The notes under the pieces were generated by a model, which ran no database searches, was not told the origin of the DNA, and worked only from the letters and a program-made list of their open reading frames with translations. A DNA stretch of 64,000 nt from positions 37,754,808-37,818,807 of the forward strand of contig OX359275.1 of assembly GCA_947179155.2 (NCBI GenBank), written 5' to 3'. This DNA is from Hedera helix. Its lineage: Eukaryota > Streptophyta > Magnoliopsida > Apiales > Araliaceae. Shown here one piece after another: positions 44,001-55,569 of this stretch. The first letter of the stretch is position 1. Each line of letters opens with the position of its first letter. The position numbers were made by a program, and so were the translations under genes.

Positions 44001-45317
44001 TCTCAACATTTCTTCAGTAAAGCTAAAGTGGTGAAGGGTCCCTTTAAAGATTTCATGTCATCAACACGTGCCATTGAATCTGGAAGAAGAAGAAGAGTTG
44101 ATGATGGTGACTCTAAGAGTAGTACAAAAATTCTGGGGTTTCCTATAGTCAATGTGCCTAGTATCTCCAAGGATTTAATATCTCCGAGATGTCCCTCCGA
44201 ACCTACTCATCCTGCATCTACACTTAACGGTGATGGAACATCAAGAGTTTTAGCTCATAATACAGAATCTGTAACCCAACTTGAAGTGAAGGATTCAGTT
44301 GCAGAGAATGGACTACAGAACTACTTCTCTGGTTTAAGACATGAAATTGATTTGAACTTGTCTCTAAATGAAGAAGAGGCCCCGGCAGCACCCTTTCTCC
44401 CCGTAGCCATCGTGAAGATTGCTACAACAGAGATAGATTTGGAGGCTCCTGCAGTTCTTGAATCTGACAAGGATGTATCCGCTGAAGCAGCTGAATCTGA
44501 CAAGGATGTATCTGCTGAAGCAGAGCATCTAGACAAGAAAAATGAGACATGTGCGAAAGTGTCACTAGATGACTCTAAGGATCAGTGTGAAGAACATGTC
44601 AGGATTGCAGCTGAGGCAATAATTGACATCTCATTGTCCCAGTTTGATGTGGTTGATCCCCCTTGTCAGTTGCCGGAAACTTCGCCTACCGATTGCCTCC
44701 TGTTCTTAGCAGAGGCAATCTGTTCTTACGAGGGCGATGCCCATGAGAGCAAGATTACCAAAGGTTTAATAACTGGAAATGACACATTTGACGAGGAAAC
44801 TATTCCGGAAGGTATGGATTACTTTGAGTTTATGACGTTAAAGTTGCAAGATAACAAGGAAGAAGAGTACTGCTATAAGCCATGTATTTCAGAGAATTGG
44901 AATGATGAAGAAAATGTAGCCAGTTCAGCACCAAAACGGCCTCGGAAAGGGCAAGCCAGGAGGCGAAAGGACTTTCAAAGGGATATATTGCCCAGTCTTG
45001 TTTCTCTGTCAAGGCGCGAGGTCACAGAGGATCTTCAGACCATTGAAGAGATATTTAAGGCTAGTGGTCACACTTGGCAGTCAAGTCTTTCGCGGAGAAG
45101 AGCGGGTAATGGTAGGGGGAGGAGGCCTATGGGGGGTTTAGCTCCCTCGCAGACACCAAGTGCAGTTTGCCCGGCCCCAGTACAGCAGCCCACCTATAGC
45201 TATAGAGAACTGGAACTTGAGGATAGGAATCTAACCGGGTGGGGGAAGAGGACAAGGCGTCTGCCGAGGCAGAGATGTTCAATCACTAATAACTTTACTC
45301 CTGCCTTAAAATGTTGA
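41028..45317 (+). CDS. DUF863 family nuclear protein
   Basis: Three coding exons, 41028-41258, 41514-42324 and 43312-45317, with GT-AG introns and matching phases, give 1015 residues, normal for plant DUF863 proteins. A leader intron (donor 40463, acceptor near 40996) is likely. The N-terminus has the family signature: PGYYSKMDLNKAGNGMWALY, YEKERVRQTILKHESEFRKQ and LQELHRLYRRQKDLMNELER, a likely coiled coil. Later come DLNEPIW, a PKRKR basic cluster (likely NLS) and an LxLxL-type motif DLNLSLNEEE (about residue 690), which in other plant proteins binds TOPLESS co-repressors. The basic C-terminus includes KRPRKGQARRRKDFQRDILP and RRRAGNGRGRRP. A 33-bp unit encoding ESDKDVSAEA is duplicated in tandem (44461-44525). 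Molecular function is not established; a nuclear, possibly repressive role is inference. Confidence 0.92.
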
Positions 45318-46359
45318 TTTGCAATCTAAGAATCTTCTCTATATAGAGAAAATAGCTAGCAGGGCGGCGCTGAAGTTTGGAGAAAAAGATTGTCATTGCT
45401 TCTTGTCTTGGTTAGGTTATTAAGCCATGCAGTCATTGTTGTACATTTCTAATATTATGTTCCTTGAGGATGTATCTTGGGTGAAGTTGAAAAACTGGTC
45501 AATAATCATGTTGCGTACTTCATCAGCAAGATAAACAACAGTTGTTCAGTTCTGAGAGTAATATAAATGAAATTTGCGGTTTAAAATTTTTGGGACTACT
45601 TGGTCACTTTTAGTTTAATGATTTCCAACTCTTCAGACAATATCTCCTTCATCCCGAGCTCAACTCAACAACGCAGTACTACTCTCTGTTGTAAGACAAA
45701 ACAAGGCTGCATGATTTTGAGACGGAAAGGAAAAATATAACACAGCAAGATTCACATATCCATCATATCTTCACTATTAATTGACAGCCACCAACATTTT
45801 TTTTGTTGCTAAATTCCACTAACATTAGAGTGCACTCAATGGGTTACACTATCACTATTCCGCCAATGATTCACACCGAACATCCCAGAAATATATATAT
45901 ATATATATATAACTTAAACTATGTGCAAGAAGATCAATCTACTATGGAATATTAAATATGTCATTTATTAAGGCATTAGACTCGAAAATACTCGCTTTCT
46001 TTCTCTTTTGTCCTCTTGCGTTTTATTTAACAGTACAGCATCACCAATCTGGTATAAATATGAATGGCCTCTCATCTGGAATAATTACCTAAATTGATCA
46101 AGAAAACCAACCCTCTACACCCTGTCAAATCTCCCTCTTTTTTTTTCTAACTCTAGTTCTCAATAGGGACTCTCTTTTTCATCACTTGTTTCTGAAAAAT
46201 TTGCTTCTTCCTTGAGGAATTGTTATGACATACCTGTTAGACTAAATGTATCAGTAACATAATCATAATAATGATCAAGTGTATGAATTAATTATTTATA
46301 CTAACATGTCATAGTATTGAAAAATACTATTATATAAATCAAACTTCAACTGATACTGT
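45318..46359. other. Intergenic
   Basis: The first ~250 bases are the likely DUF863 3' UTR. A short (TA)n lies at 45891-45911. Nothing else is recognised. Confidence 0.5.
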
Positions 46360-46498
46360 AAAGCCCTTCAGCTTAATGTTGTCGCTACCACAGCTCTGAT
46401 TGACTTGTATATGAAATGCAACAACACTAGCACAGCTAGAAAAATCTTTGATAGAATTAGAGAAGGATGTGATTTCATCTAATGTGATGATTGCAGGC

Positions 46499-47350
46499 AG
46501 TGGCGTATCCAGGTTTTTTATCAAGGTTGGTCACTCTATAATTAAAGATAGTTAAAAATATTAATAGGTAAAAATAACAATAATTAATATAATTCACTAA
46601 ATATGTAGTTCATTAAAAATACATTAATCATTACAAAGTTATTTTTCGAGGTCTAATTTCTTGATTTTATTCTTGATTTTCATTTATCGACTTTTGAATA
46701 GAATTGAATAGAGGACGTTTACTAGTCTCGGAATTCGTAAAATAACTAAGAATATCTTTTTTGCATCCTATTTTAAAAAAAGAAGTAAACGTAAATACAA
46801 GAAATACAATAAACTATAATTAAAAAAAAGAAAAAAAAAAGAGAAAAAGAAAAAGGAGCCCAACTCCTAAAAATATATACTTCATATATAATACATATAT
46901 ATTATATACATTAAATTATTGAAAACTATACTCAATTCCATATCAATTTTTCATAACATATTTTATATGTAAATCAATAAATAAAATCAATTTAAGACAA
47001 AATGCAGGACAAATTAGAAGAAGATAAACTTTTAAAATTTAGGAAAAATTAAAATTTTAAAATACATATCATAGAATTTGAGAGAAATTAAATATCATAG
47101 AAAAGAAGCATCAACATAGTTACAATTTATAATTTTAATTAAAATTGAAAATATGACATACCTAAAATTTTGAATTTAAATTGCAATTGAATTTTATATA
47201 AGTTGTAAGTAGTGTAACTTGATACTCCGATTTTGTACAAGTTCTAAGTATTTTTTTCTTTCTTAAGGATGGTCACTTTATCATACTACCCCTTACTAAT
47301 TGGAGTTATTACAAATTTATGGCCTTTCCCCCCTACTAAATACGCCCCTG
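46499..47350. mobile_element. Non-autonomous hAT element inside the PPR pseudogene
   Basis: Ends CAGTGGCGTATCCAGG and the complement of CTAAATACGCCCCTG are flanked by an 8-bp duplication ATTGCAGG (46491-46498) / ATGGCAGG (47351-47358), with one mismatch. 852 bp, AT-rich, no transposase. Removing it plus one duplication rejoins the PPR motif MIAGYLQNG. Confidence 0.82.
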
Positions 47351-47639
47351 ATGGCAGGGTATCTCCAAAATGGATTTCCTAACGAGGCCGTTGAATCATT
47401 CTGTGAAATGTTTCTGATAAATATTGAACCAAATGCAAGTAACCATTTTAAGGGTTAGTGCTGCACTTTCTGAGTTGGGAGACATAATTAAGACGGGGGC
47501 AAGTGTATCCATGCATATGTTTTAAGACACATGTTTGAGTCGAACATTGACATAGCTAATCAAGTTCTTTACATGTATGCAAAATGTGGTTTTGTAGACT
47601 GCGAGGCTAGTCTTCAACAGAAAAAAATGTAAAGACTTG

Positions 47640-47984
47640 GGCTATGTTTGTTTAGAAAATGCATACTTGGGATTGGACTATTTGTATTAATTTAAAGTTA
47701 TTTTCGACTTTTTTATCCCATGATGAGGGATTAATAGTCCTTTAAATAGTCCTTGGACTATTTTTTATCATTCTTAAGGCTATTTATGAGGGATTATATA
47801 ATCCCATGATGAATTTGGGATTAATAATCCCTCTCATTTTAAGCTATTAAATGATTTTATGGGACTAATATTTCAACATGAAGGGATTAATAATCCCTCA
47901 TCATGGGATAAAAAAGTCGAAAATAGTTTTAAATTAATACAAATAGTCCTATCCCAAGTATATATTTTGTAAACAAACATAGCC
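47640..47984. mobile_element. Tourist-like (PIF/Harbinger) fold-back MITE
   Basis: 345 bp with ~100-bp terminal inverted repeats beginning GGCTATGTTTGTTTAGAAAA, flanked by TTG on both sides (47637-47639 and 47985-47987). The 3-bp duplication and end sequence fit Tourist-like elements. It interrupts the PPR motif KDLVSWTSMM, which reads through in frame once the MITE and one TTG are ignored. Confidence 0.82.
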
Positions 47985-48938
47985 TTGGTGTCATGGACAT
48001 CAATGATGATGGGTTATGTGAATAATGACCATGCTGATGAAGCCATAATCTTGTTCCATCTGATGCAAAGGGTAGGGATTAAATCCTTACTGTTACTTTA
48101 ATTTGTCTGTTTCAGGCATTTACTCTGCTTGGATATCTAAGCCTAACGAAGGAGGTTCATTGTTATGCATATCGAGCATCAGTGGAGAAAGAGATACCAG
48201 TCATCAATTCATTGCTTACTGCACATAGCAAATGTGGAAATTTAAACTTTGCAAAACATATAATTTGAGCACGTCTAGACGGGATTTGGCCTCTTGGAAG
48301 TTGCATGGGACCTGTTATGAGGTGCTTGAATTGTTCTACCAAATGAAAAACAAAAATGCCCCAGATGAGGTGACCTTCACCTCAGTTCTTTCTGCATGCA
48401 GTCATTCGGGGCATGGTAGAAGAGGGTCTGCGCGTCTTCAGGTACATGAAAGAAGAATATTCAGTAACACCATGTGAAGAGCACTATGGCTGTATGGTGG
48501 ACTTGTTAAGCCGATCTGGACGGCTTGAGGAAGCATATAATCTTGTGAGAAGCGTGCCTCCAAAAAATAGTGCTTCTGCACTAATTGCATTGCTTGCTGC
48601 CTGTAGAGTTCACGGAAATACTATATTGGGAGAGGTTATAGGAAGGCAGCTCTTGGAAATAGATCCTCAAAACCCAAGTGCTTATGGGTTGGTGTCAAAT
48701 TCGTATGCAGAAGGTAAAACAATGGGATGATGTAGCCCAAATAAGAGCTATCGCAAAAGGGAGAGGCTTAAGAAGGACTACTGGTTACAGAATGGTCGAC
48801 TTAGATAAGCAGGAGTTTAGGATTTGAATCTCTTCTTCCAAGCTAGCCCTGCTGTTAAGCGGTTTTCATGATTTCCTTTTTCCTTATTTTAGGCCCAAAC
48901 TATTCATTATTTTGATCTTGCTGGAATTCAGGTATGTA

Positions 48939-49084
48939 CAGTGACGGAGCCATGAATTTTAATTGGGGCGAGTTAAGAATATTATAATGCCTAAATTTAG
49001 AACTATAATTCTTGAAAAAAGAGAATAATATATTTTTGGGGGCCGGAATACAGCGTGGGGAACCGACATTTGGCTCCGTCCTTG
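48939..49084. mobile_element. Short hAT-type MITE
   Basis: 146 bp with ends CAGTGACGGAGCC and the complement of GGCTCCGTCCTTG, flanked by a perfect 8-bp duplication GGTATGTA (48931-48938 and 49085-49092). Confidence 0.88.
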
Positions 49085-49262
49085 GGTATGTAAAATTTGA
49101 AAGATAGCAAATGTACACAAGAATGTCAATACACGATCACTGATAATTCTTCTGCTCTATAATCCTTCTTAAGGCTCAAGACACATTAAGCTATGTTCCA
49201 ACAATCCAGGTACGCAAAAAAAGAAAAGAAGCGAAAAGAGAAAAGAATAAAATAAAATGAAT

Positions 49263-49648
49263 AGGCAACGAGAATCAGTGATATACATAACAGAGAGATG
49301 CTCGTGACAAAATGTATTTGTCATTGTCAAGATTCGAGAAGCTTGTAGACTACTTAAATAAGTATGATAGGCAATAAAAATCTATGATATACATAACAAA
49401 GATGCTTATGACAATGTATTTGCCATTGTCAAGATTCAAGAAGCTTGTGACTACTTAAATAAATATGATAGGCAATAAGAATCTGTGATATACATAACAG
49501 AAATGCTTATGACATTATATTTGTCATTGTCAAGATTCAAGAAACTTGTAGACTACTTAAATAAGTATAAAAAAATACATAACAGCGATGCTTATGACAA
49601 AATGTATTTGCCATTGTCGAGATTCAAGAAGCTACTTAAATAAGTATT
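49263..49648. repeat. Four-copy ~103-bp minisatellite next to tRNA-Gln
   Basis: Units read GGCAATAAGAATCTGTGATA, then ATACATAACAGAGATGCTTA, then TTTGTCATTGTCAAGATTCA and CTACTTAAATAAGTATGATA. Copies start near 49263, 49371 and 49472. The last, near 49573, is truncated at both ends. It ends nine bases before the 3' end of the tRNA gene. Confidence 0.9.
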
Positions 49649-49656
49649 AAAAAAAA

Positions 49657-49727
49657 GGTCCTACCGGGAGTCGAACCCAGGTCGCTGGATTCAAAGTCCA
49701 GAGTGCTAACCACTACACCATATAACC
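49657..49727 (-). tRNA. tRNA-Gln (anticodon TTG)
   Basis: The minus strand folds as a 71-nt tRNA without intron. The anticodon stem-loop CTGGACTTTGAATCCAG carries TTG, reading CAA (Gln). The A box (TGGTGTAGTGG) and B box (GGTTCGACTCC) are intact. A run of eight T follows the 3' end as a Pol III terminator (complement of 49649-49656). The acceptor stem starts GGTTATA instead of the usual plant GGTTCTA, giving an A-G mismatch at the fifth pair with TAGGACC. It may be a functional variant or an early-decaying copy. Confidence 0.92.
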
Positions 49728-49800
49728 AAGATTTGAGCAAGATCCTGAATTTAATCTTCATCATTGAACAACTACTTGTTTACCATTGTACATCCACAGC

Positions 49801-52001
49801 AATGAAGCCATTCAAACCCCCAATTCCCCCACCTATGACGTCGTAATCTCGGGTGCTTCAGGTTTCAAAGGCAATCATGTAATCAGAGAAGCCCTCAAAT
49901 TCCTCAACACCCCATCCTCTCCACTCAAAACCGTTGCATTAGCCGGCCGGAACCCATCCAAATTGTCCGGCGCCCTCACATGGGCGGCCCACCCGAAACC
50001 ACCACCTTCCCTCCGCCGCCTCGCACACCAAACCAAGCTCATCCCCAACTGCGCCGGCCGTTTTGCCTTTATGGAGAGCCCGTTATCGACGCCTGCACCA
50101 ACTCCGGCGCCGATTACCTGGACATATGCGGTGAGCCGGAATTCATGGAGAGAATGGAAGCATCGTACCATGAAAAGCAGTCAAAAATGGTTCTTTAGTG
50201 GTTTCCGCTTGTGGGGTCGATTTGGTTACGGCTGAATTGGGCTAAATGTTTAATTCGAGGCAGTGGGTTTCGCCGGCGGTGCCGAATAGGGTGGAAGCCT
50301 ATGTCAGCTTGGAGTCGGAGAAGAAGGTTGTAGGGAATTTGGGGACATTCGAATCGGCGGTTTTGGGGGTTGCTAATGCTGATAAGTTGCAGGAGCTAAG
50401 GCGGTCCAGACCCAGAAGAAGACGGCCTAATGTAAGCCTCTTTCTTTGCTTCCATTATTCATTTATTTGTGTAGAAATCGGGTATTGGGCCCATATTATG
50501 TTAATGGCCCAATAATTTTGTCATTTCACCAATTTCATATCTGAATTTGGAAGTCACAATTCAACCGCAGTTCTACACACCCATGCATAGCTTAGTTGGT
50601 TAAGCAAAAAGATATTTTTAAAAGATCTCTCTCACAAGTAAATGGTTTGAGAGATTTTGTGAAAATATCAATTTCATTCATTGATATTTCCATAAGCAAA
50701 AGTGAGTCTACAATAGTTTTGGTTGTGGTAGTTATGGATGTCTTAAAAGGAAATTTTGGACTCTTTAATTTTTCTAATTAATAATTCGTAAATCAATTTC
50801 AGACCACCTTGAGGGGTGTTTCTTTTTCTGACTGGTAGACATCAGTAGTAACTTGTAAATTTCTTGAATTTTGCAGTATGTGGTCTCTCACTTGTGAAGT
50901 AATCTGCCGTTTTTGTTTTGTTTTGCTTTTGATAACATATGGTCCATCATTACAAGTAATTCTTCCAATCTGTAATGTGAAACTAGTTTGCATCAAACTT
51001 GTTTCCATGGACCCATTTAGTATTTCCAGTCGGCTGTATGAAACCTTCTTCTTTCTCAATCTTTAACAGTCTATCTATTGAGTGAACGTGGTTAAAAATG
51101 TATACTCAGTGTAATTCTATATAGGGGATGGTACAATATAAATTTCGAGCTAACTCTCAAATTGGATATGGCACCATCATCTAGTTAAATATGTCTATAT
51201 GCTTGTATATTAGATGAATAAGAAAGGAACTTTATGACTAAATTTATTAATGTCTCCCCATTTCCATATTATATCCATACATGATCATCTATACATGTAC
51301 ATGTTTAATTTTTTATTTGCAGATTCCTGGTTCTGCTCCTCTCCCAAGGGATCTACTATAGTACACCAGAAGAAGATTGGCCTTTGGGCTGTAAAGCTAC
51401 CATCAGCTGATGCTATTGTTGTACGAAGGACGCTGGCAGCCCTTACAGAAAATCCCCATGGTCTTCCTGGTGCCAATGAGTGTGCTAAACACACTGAAAG
51501 AAGGGAGAATTTATGTCCCACAGTGAAGCCAGCATACTTTGGAGTGAAATTAGGGTCTAAATCTTTCTTAGGTGTTGGAATCTTTATTGGGCTATATTGG
51601 GTAGAAGTTCTTTCGGGCGATGGCTTCTCTTAAAATTTCCATCGTTCTTTAGCCTTGGTTGGCTCAGGAAGAATGGTCCAACAGAGGAGGAGGTGGCAAG
51701 TGCTTCCTTTAAGATGTGGTTTGTCGGACATGGATTCAGTGGCAGCAGTCTCGTTTCTCATGGAAACATGACACCTGATATGCAAATCGTAACAAGGGTA
51801 ATGGGACCAGAAATTGGCTATTTGACCACTCCAATTATACTAGTCCAGTGTGCTCTTATTCTGCTTAGCCATCGTGATGACCTGCCAAAAGTAGGTGTTT
51901 TCACCCCTGGGATCTTATTTGGCCCAACGGATCTCGAAGAAAGACTCCAGGAGAATGGTATATCTTTTGATGTCATTTCAAAGAGTTCTCTATCTGCCTA
52001 A
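49801..52001 (+). pseudogene. Saccharopine dehydrogenase-like oxidoreductase pseudogene
   Basis: Two exon-like blocks (about 49801-50432 and 51322-52001) match the plant SCCPDH-like family (At5g39410 type): TYDVVISGASGFKGNHVIRE (Rossmann start), KTVALAGRNPSKL, GADYLDICGEPEFMERMEA, WVSPAVPNRVEAYVSLESEK, then IGLWAVKLPSADAIVVRRTL, FGRWLLLKFPSFFSLGWL and VFTPGILFGPTDLEERLQEN. The open frame changes at least five times (near 50070, 50190, 50245, 51350 and 51580), some 13 residues are missing after HPKPPPS, and no ATG is in frame with the Rossmann block. It cannot make the full oxidoreductase unless several sequencing indels are assumed. It lies just beyond the tRNA-Gln gene. Confidence 0.88.
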
Positions 52002-52301
52002 ATGTTGTAGTCTCTGTCAAATAAACGTAACGTGGCATATATAATAATACTACAGCTGTGAGGATTATTGGTTTCTTTATGCATTTGTTTCTCCGATTAG
52101 AATATACAATTAGTGAGAGGATTTGACTTGCATCATCTGATTTTGGGGTTTGCCATGGAGCTTTTTTGCATGTTGAAGTAATATGAATGGCATGTTTGGA
52201 TAAAAAGGGGTAGTTTTAGAACTATGTATGGACTCGAGAAATTATTATTCCCTGCACCTTTATTTTACCATAAAAATTACATCACGACAAGTTCAACATG
52301 C

Positions 52302-53672
52302 TCAAGTGACCTGGGTATTCTTCCACATTTGAATGAGTCCAACTACTCTTTTGTTGGAACTCCCACCATCTGCCACTGCTACCCGAGCTCTTTCTCTGCC
52401 ACTGCTGCCCTAGCTCTTTCTCTGATTTGTGCGGCTTGTACTATCAACAATTCATTATCCATCACCCCTCTAACCTTTTTATTGATCTCCTCCCCCTTTA
52501 CCACCATTTCAACTCCTCCCCACTCCCAATTCTCTGCCCAAATACCCAACCCAGCTCTGCTCACGACGTATGCATTCATCTTATGGTCCCCATGTTGGGG
52601 CCAAGCTAGCATTGGGACACCATACCACATGGCCTCAGTCACCGAATTCCATCCACAGTGACTTAAAAACCCACCAACGGCAGGATGACTCAATATCTGC
52701 CCTTGGTTCACCCAATGTTTCATCACTCCTTTATCCTTCGCCTTCGCCATAAAATCTTTCCCAACTAGCTCACCCCACCTCCTTGTCGTCCTCTCTATCA
52801 ACTTTTTTTTCCTTCACATCCCAAATAAACCTACACTCACTCAGCAATCCATCACCCAATTCTCTTATTTGCTCCCTTGAATTAGCAGTCCTACTCTCAA
52901 AGCTTACAAACACAACTGAACCCATCAGTTGACCCTCAAGCCACTCCAACAGCTGGCTCCTCTCGAAATCACATGTTGCAAATGGCCCTATGGGTGTCAC
53001 TGGTGGTAACCCAGTTACCACTTTGCCAGCATTTGGTTATGCCAATGGTTCTTGCTCAAAACTTTCGAATGTATTGATCAGTATGCCATCTGTTTGTATC
53101 ATTTTCTTTCCATTCTCCATTGATTGGGTTCTACAAGGACTATTCTTGTCCGAAAGTAGTGGTGGAGGAATCCATGAATATCTGGGTAGAAGAGTCTGCA
53201 AACCAGGAATCACGAAAAGATTGTTTTCTTCACTATCCCTTGTGCCAGAAATGGTGTGGAAGGATAGAATTAGTGTTGAAATTTGGGCAGATGATGTGAA
53301 TAGGACATAATTAGGAAGGCTAAGAGCTTAGGTCTGATGAGAGCATAGAGGCGTGGCGATATAGAAGATAGTATAGGTGAGAGAAGGTGAGAGGAGTGAC
53401 GGATGGCTTCTTATTGGATATAGAAAAGGTCTTCAGAGGGTTTGTCAAAAGGAGAGAGGAAGTTGTGCTGGACTAATTCTGGGGTAAGTGGAGAAGAAGC
53501 GAGAGAGTTCGTGATTCAGCGAGACTGTCGGGTGAGCAATGATGAAATTGACTCGGACATCATGGGACATGAGTGAAACAGCTAGTCTAAGAAAGGGTGT
53601 TAGATTTCCCATGCCGGAACTGGGAATGAGAGCGACATCAGCTCTACAATTTTGGTCACCGAAATCTGACAT
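52302..53672 (-). pseudogene. UDP-glycosyltransferase pseudogene (UGT708-like)
   Basis: Minus-strand blocks match family-1 plant glycosyltransferases, closest in my reading to the UGT708 C-glucosyltransferases. The N-terminus MSDFGDQNCRADVALIPSSG starts at 53672. The middle holds PRYSWIPPPLLSDKN and DGILINTFESFEQEPLA. Then come GLPPVTPIGPF, SREQIRELGDGLL, the PSPG box WVNQGQILSHPAVGGFLSHC continuing GWNSVTEAMW and AWPQHGDHKMNA, and the C-terminus GLIQMWKNTQVT. Defects: frameshifts near 53450 and 52790 (one extra G), in-frame stops near 53410 and 53032, and a ~28-bp tandem duplication near 52385. The catalytic His region is not preserved as in active enzymes. It is non-functional as read. Confidence 0.87.
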
Positions 53673-54954
53673 TTTTCTGGGAAAAATTGTTTGCTGCGAT
53701 AATGTAATTAACTCCCTCCTTTTCATTATATAGGTTATTTTAAAAGTTTTTTTTTATAGAAAATATAAGATGTTTTACATCTAGAAAAAAAAAATCTAAT
53801 CATTTCTTACTTTATCCTTAAAGATTGAGTAATTGAGAGAAATAGGAGGAGAAGTAATTAATTAGTGCATTAGTAATGAAATTTCAAACTAACATTAATT
53901 ATCTAACATTAATATTAATGAAACTTCTTAATATGTGTGATTATGTCTCAAACGACTTATATAATGAAAAGGAGGGAGTATTTGTTTGCAATTGCTTAAA
54001 CAATTGAACTAGGAAAAACTAAAAAAATAATAATAATAATAATAATAATAAAATAGAACTAGGAAAGCAATGCAAGTATAGGCAGATTGCGGATGGTCGA
54101 GTCCGGCAACTACCTTTAACTTGGTAGTAACCAGCAAATGCAATGTATTTGCATGCTTTTCTATTTATGGGCGAGTGGATAAAAGCTATTTGAGGAAAAC
54201 AATAAAGATATATCTATCTAGTTTTCAATTTTCTTGCACGCCAAGCTAGAATCGTTTTTGATTGGACCAAATGCTCCATGGTGCTTCCGGACTAATAGCA
54301 CGGTAATTCCTAAGAAACCAGAAATCCTGCCACAGCCCCACCCCTTTTTGCATTGTCTGCTCATGGCAAGTATAGTTTTTTAAACATTCTACAAAACACG
54401 TATTTAGCCAACTCCCTAAATTTTACACAGTTTAGGTACTCTTTAAGCAACTCTTTAAACTTATTCTCTTACATTTATGCATTACCAAGGGATCTTAGTT
54501 ACTGGACAAAATTCACTTAGTAACTATCAAGAAGCCATCACCCTAATCTGGTAACTTGTACATATGTGCATTTTCATCATCATTTTTGAATTAAGAGGTA
54601 AGTGTTAACCCCAAGAGGGGATCAAGAAAAAGTGACAAAAGGGGTAGGTGATACAATTTAACAATGCCACCCTGGTTAGATCAACACAAATTCAAGTATT
54701 CAATGTATCCAAACAAATAGGGAATTTATATTTTTTCTGTAAAAAGCCCTTCAAGCACAAAGTACAAATTTATTGGCATTCCTAATATTGCCTTCTGCCT
54801 GCCCATGATGAACTGGCTGGTAGACCGTATGAATGTGCAAGATATTGATAGAATTGTTTGTAACACTAAGTTATCGATTGAATGAACCAACTTCTGATAA
54901 AGAAAATGAAATAATTAACTACATACCGGCCTGTAATTGAACTATTCGTCCCAA
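53673..54954. other. Intergenic between UGT pseudogene and PTEN
   Basis: Contains a Stowaway MITE (53712-53978) and an (ATA)n microsatellite (about 54027-54050). The stretch near 54955 is the likely PTEN 3' UTR. Confidence 0.5.
53712..53978. mobile_element. Stowaway MITE
   Basis: 267 bp with near-perfect ends CTCCCTCCTTTTCATTATAT and the complement of ATATAATGAAAAGGAGGGAG. TA follows the right end; the left flank is AA, so one side of the TA duplication has changed. It is the same family as the larger element at 58658-59391. Confidence 0.85.
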
Positions 54955-55530
54955 CTAAGAATTTAAGCCATCCCTAAACTCACTAACATCACATGGAGCA
55001 GAAAGCACTCCAACGGCATTAGGTGGACCAAAGAGCAACTCTACGCAGAAGGCAGAGCCACATATTGATCTACCCTTTTTTCCAATTTTATCCAAATCCT
55101 GCACAGTAAACTGCAAGTTTCCAAAAAGTTCAAAGTCAATAACGAATTTCTACGCAAGCTGCAATGTTTGTTAAATTTAAACATACTAAAAATTATTAAT
55201 CCAGTCTAACATTTTCATTTCCCATCTGAGATATATAGCCATATGATGATGTAAAAGAAGCTCTGCATTAAAGTCAATAAATACCTGTAGCAAGCTGTTA
55301 TTGATAAAAGATGTATTGAAGCAAGCATAAAAGAGTCGCCCTCCGATCATCTTTTCATAGAAAACTAAACGCACATCTCCAGTAACCTGTCCAAAAAAAG
55401 TCGACCGAAAATACATGACAAAATGAAAGATGGAAAATGAGTGCCAACATAGAGGCACGCTTTAAAATCTGTAAGAAATTCCCTAACACGTGAGAAGTAA
55501 TCAGATTATAAAGAATTACCAGTCATAGAG

Positions 55531-55569
<39 letters not shown>

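Larger units (their letters stand above)
46360..48828 (+). pseudogene. PPR protein pseudogene interrupted by two transposons
   Basis: Pieces of a PLS-class PPR protein occur in order but in different frames: ATTALIDLYMKCNNTSTARK (46400s), MIAGYLQNG split by a hAT element, NQVLYMYAKCGFVD (near 47580), KDLVSWTSMMMGYV split by a Tourist-like MITE, INSLLTAHSKCGNLNFAKHI (48200s), then DEVTFTSVLSACSHSG, EHYGCMVDLLSRSGRLEEAY and the E-region ending near DLDKQEFRI at 48828. Frameshifts and stops occur even after ignoring the insertions (near 46480, 47500, 48270 and 48410). It is non-functional. It differs from the intact PPR gene at 31282, so it is not a simple local duplicate. Confidence 0.88.
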
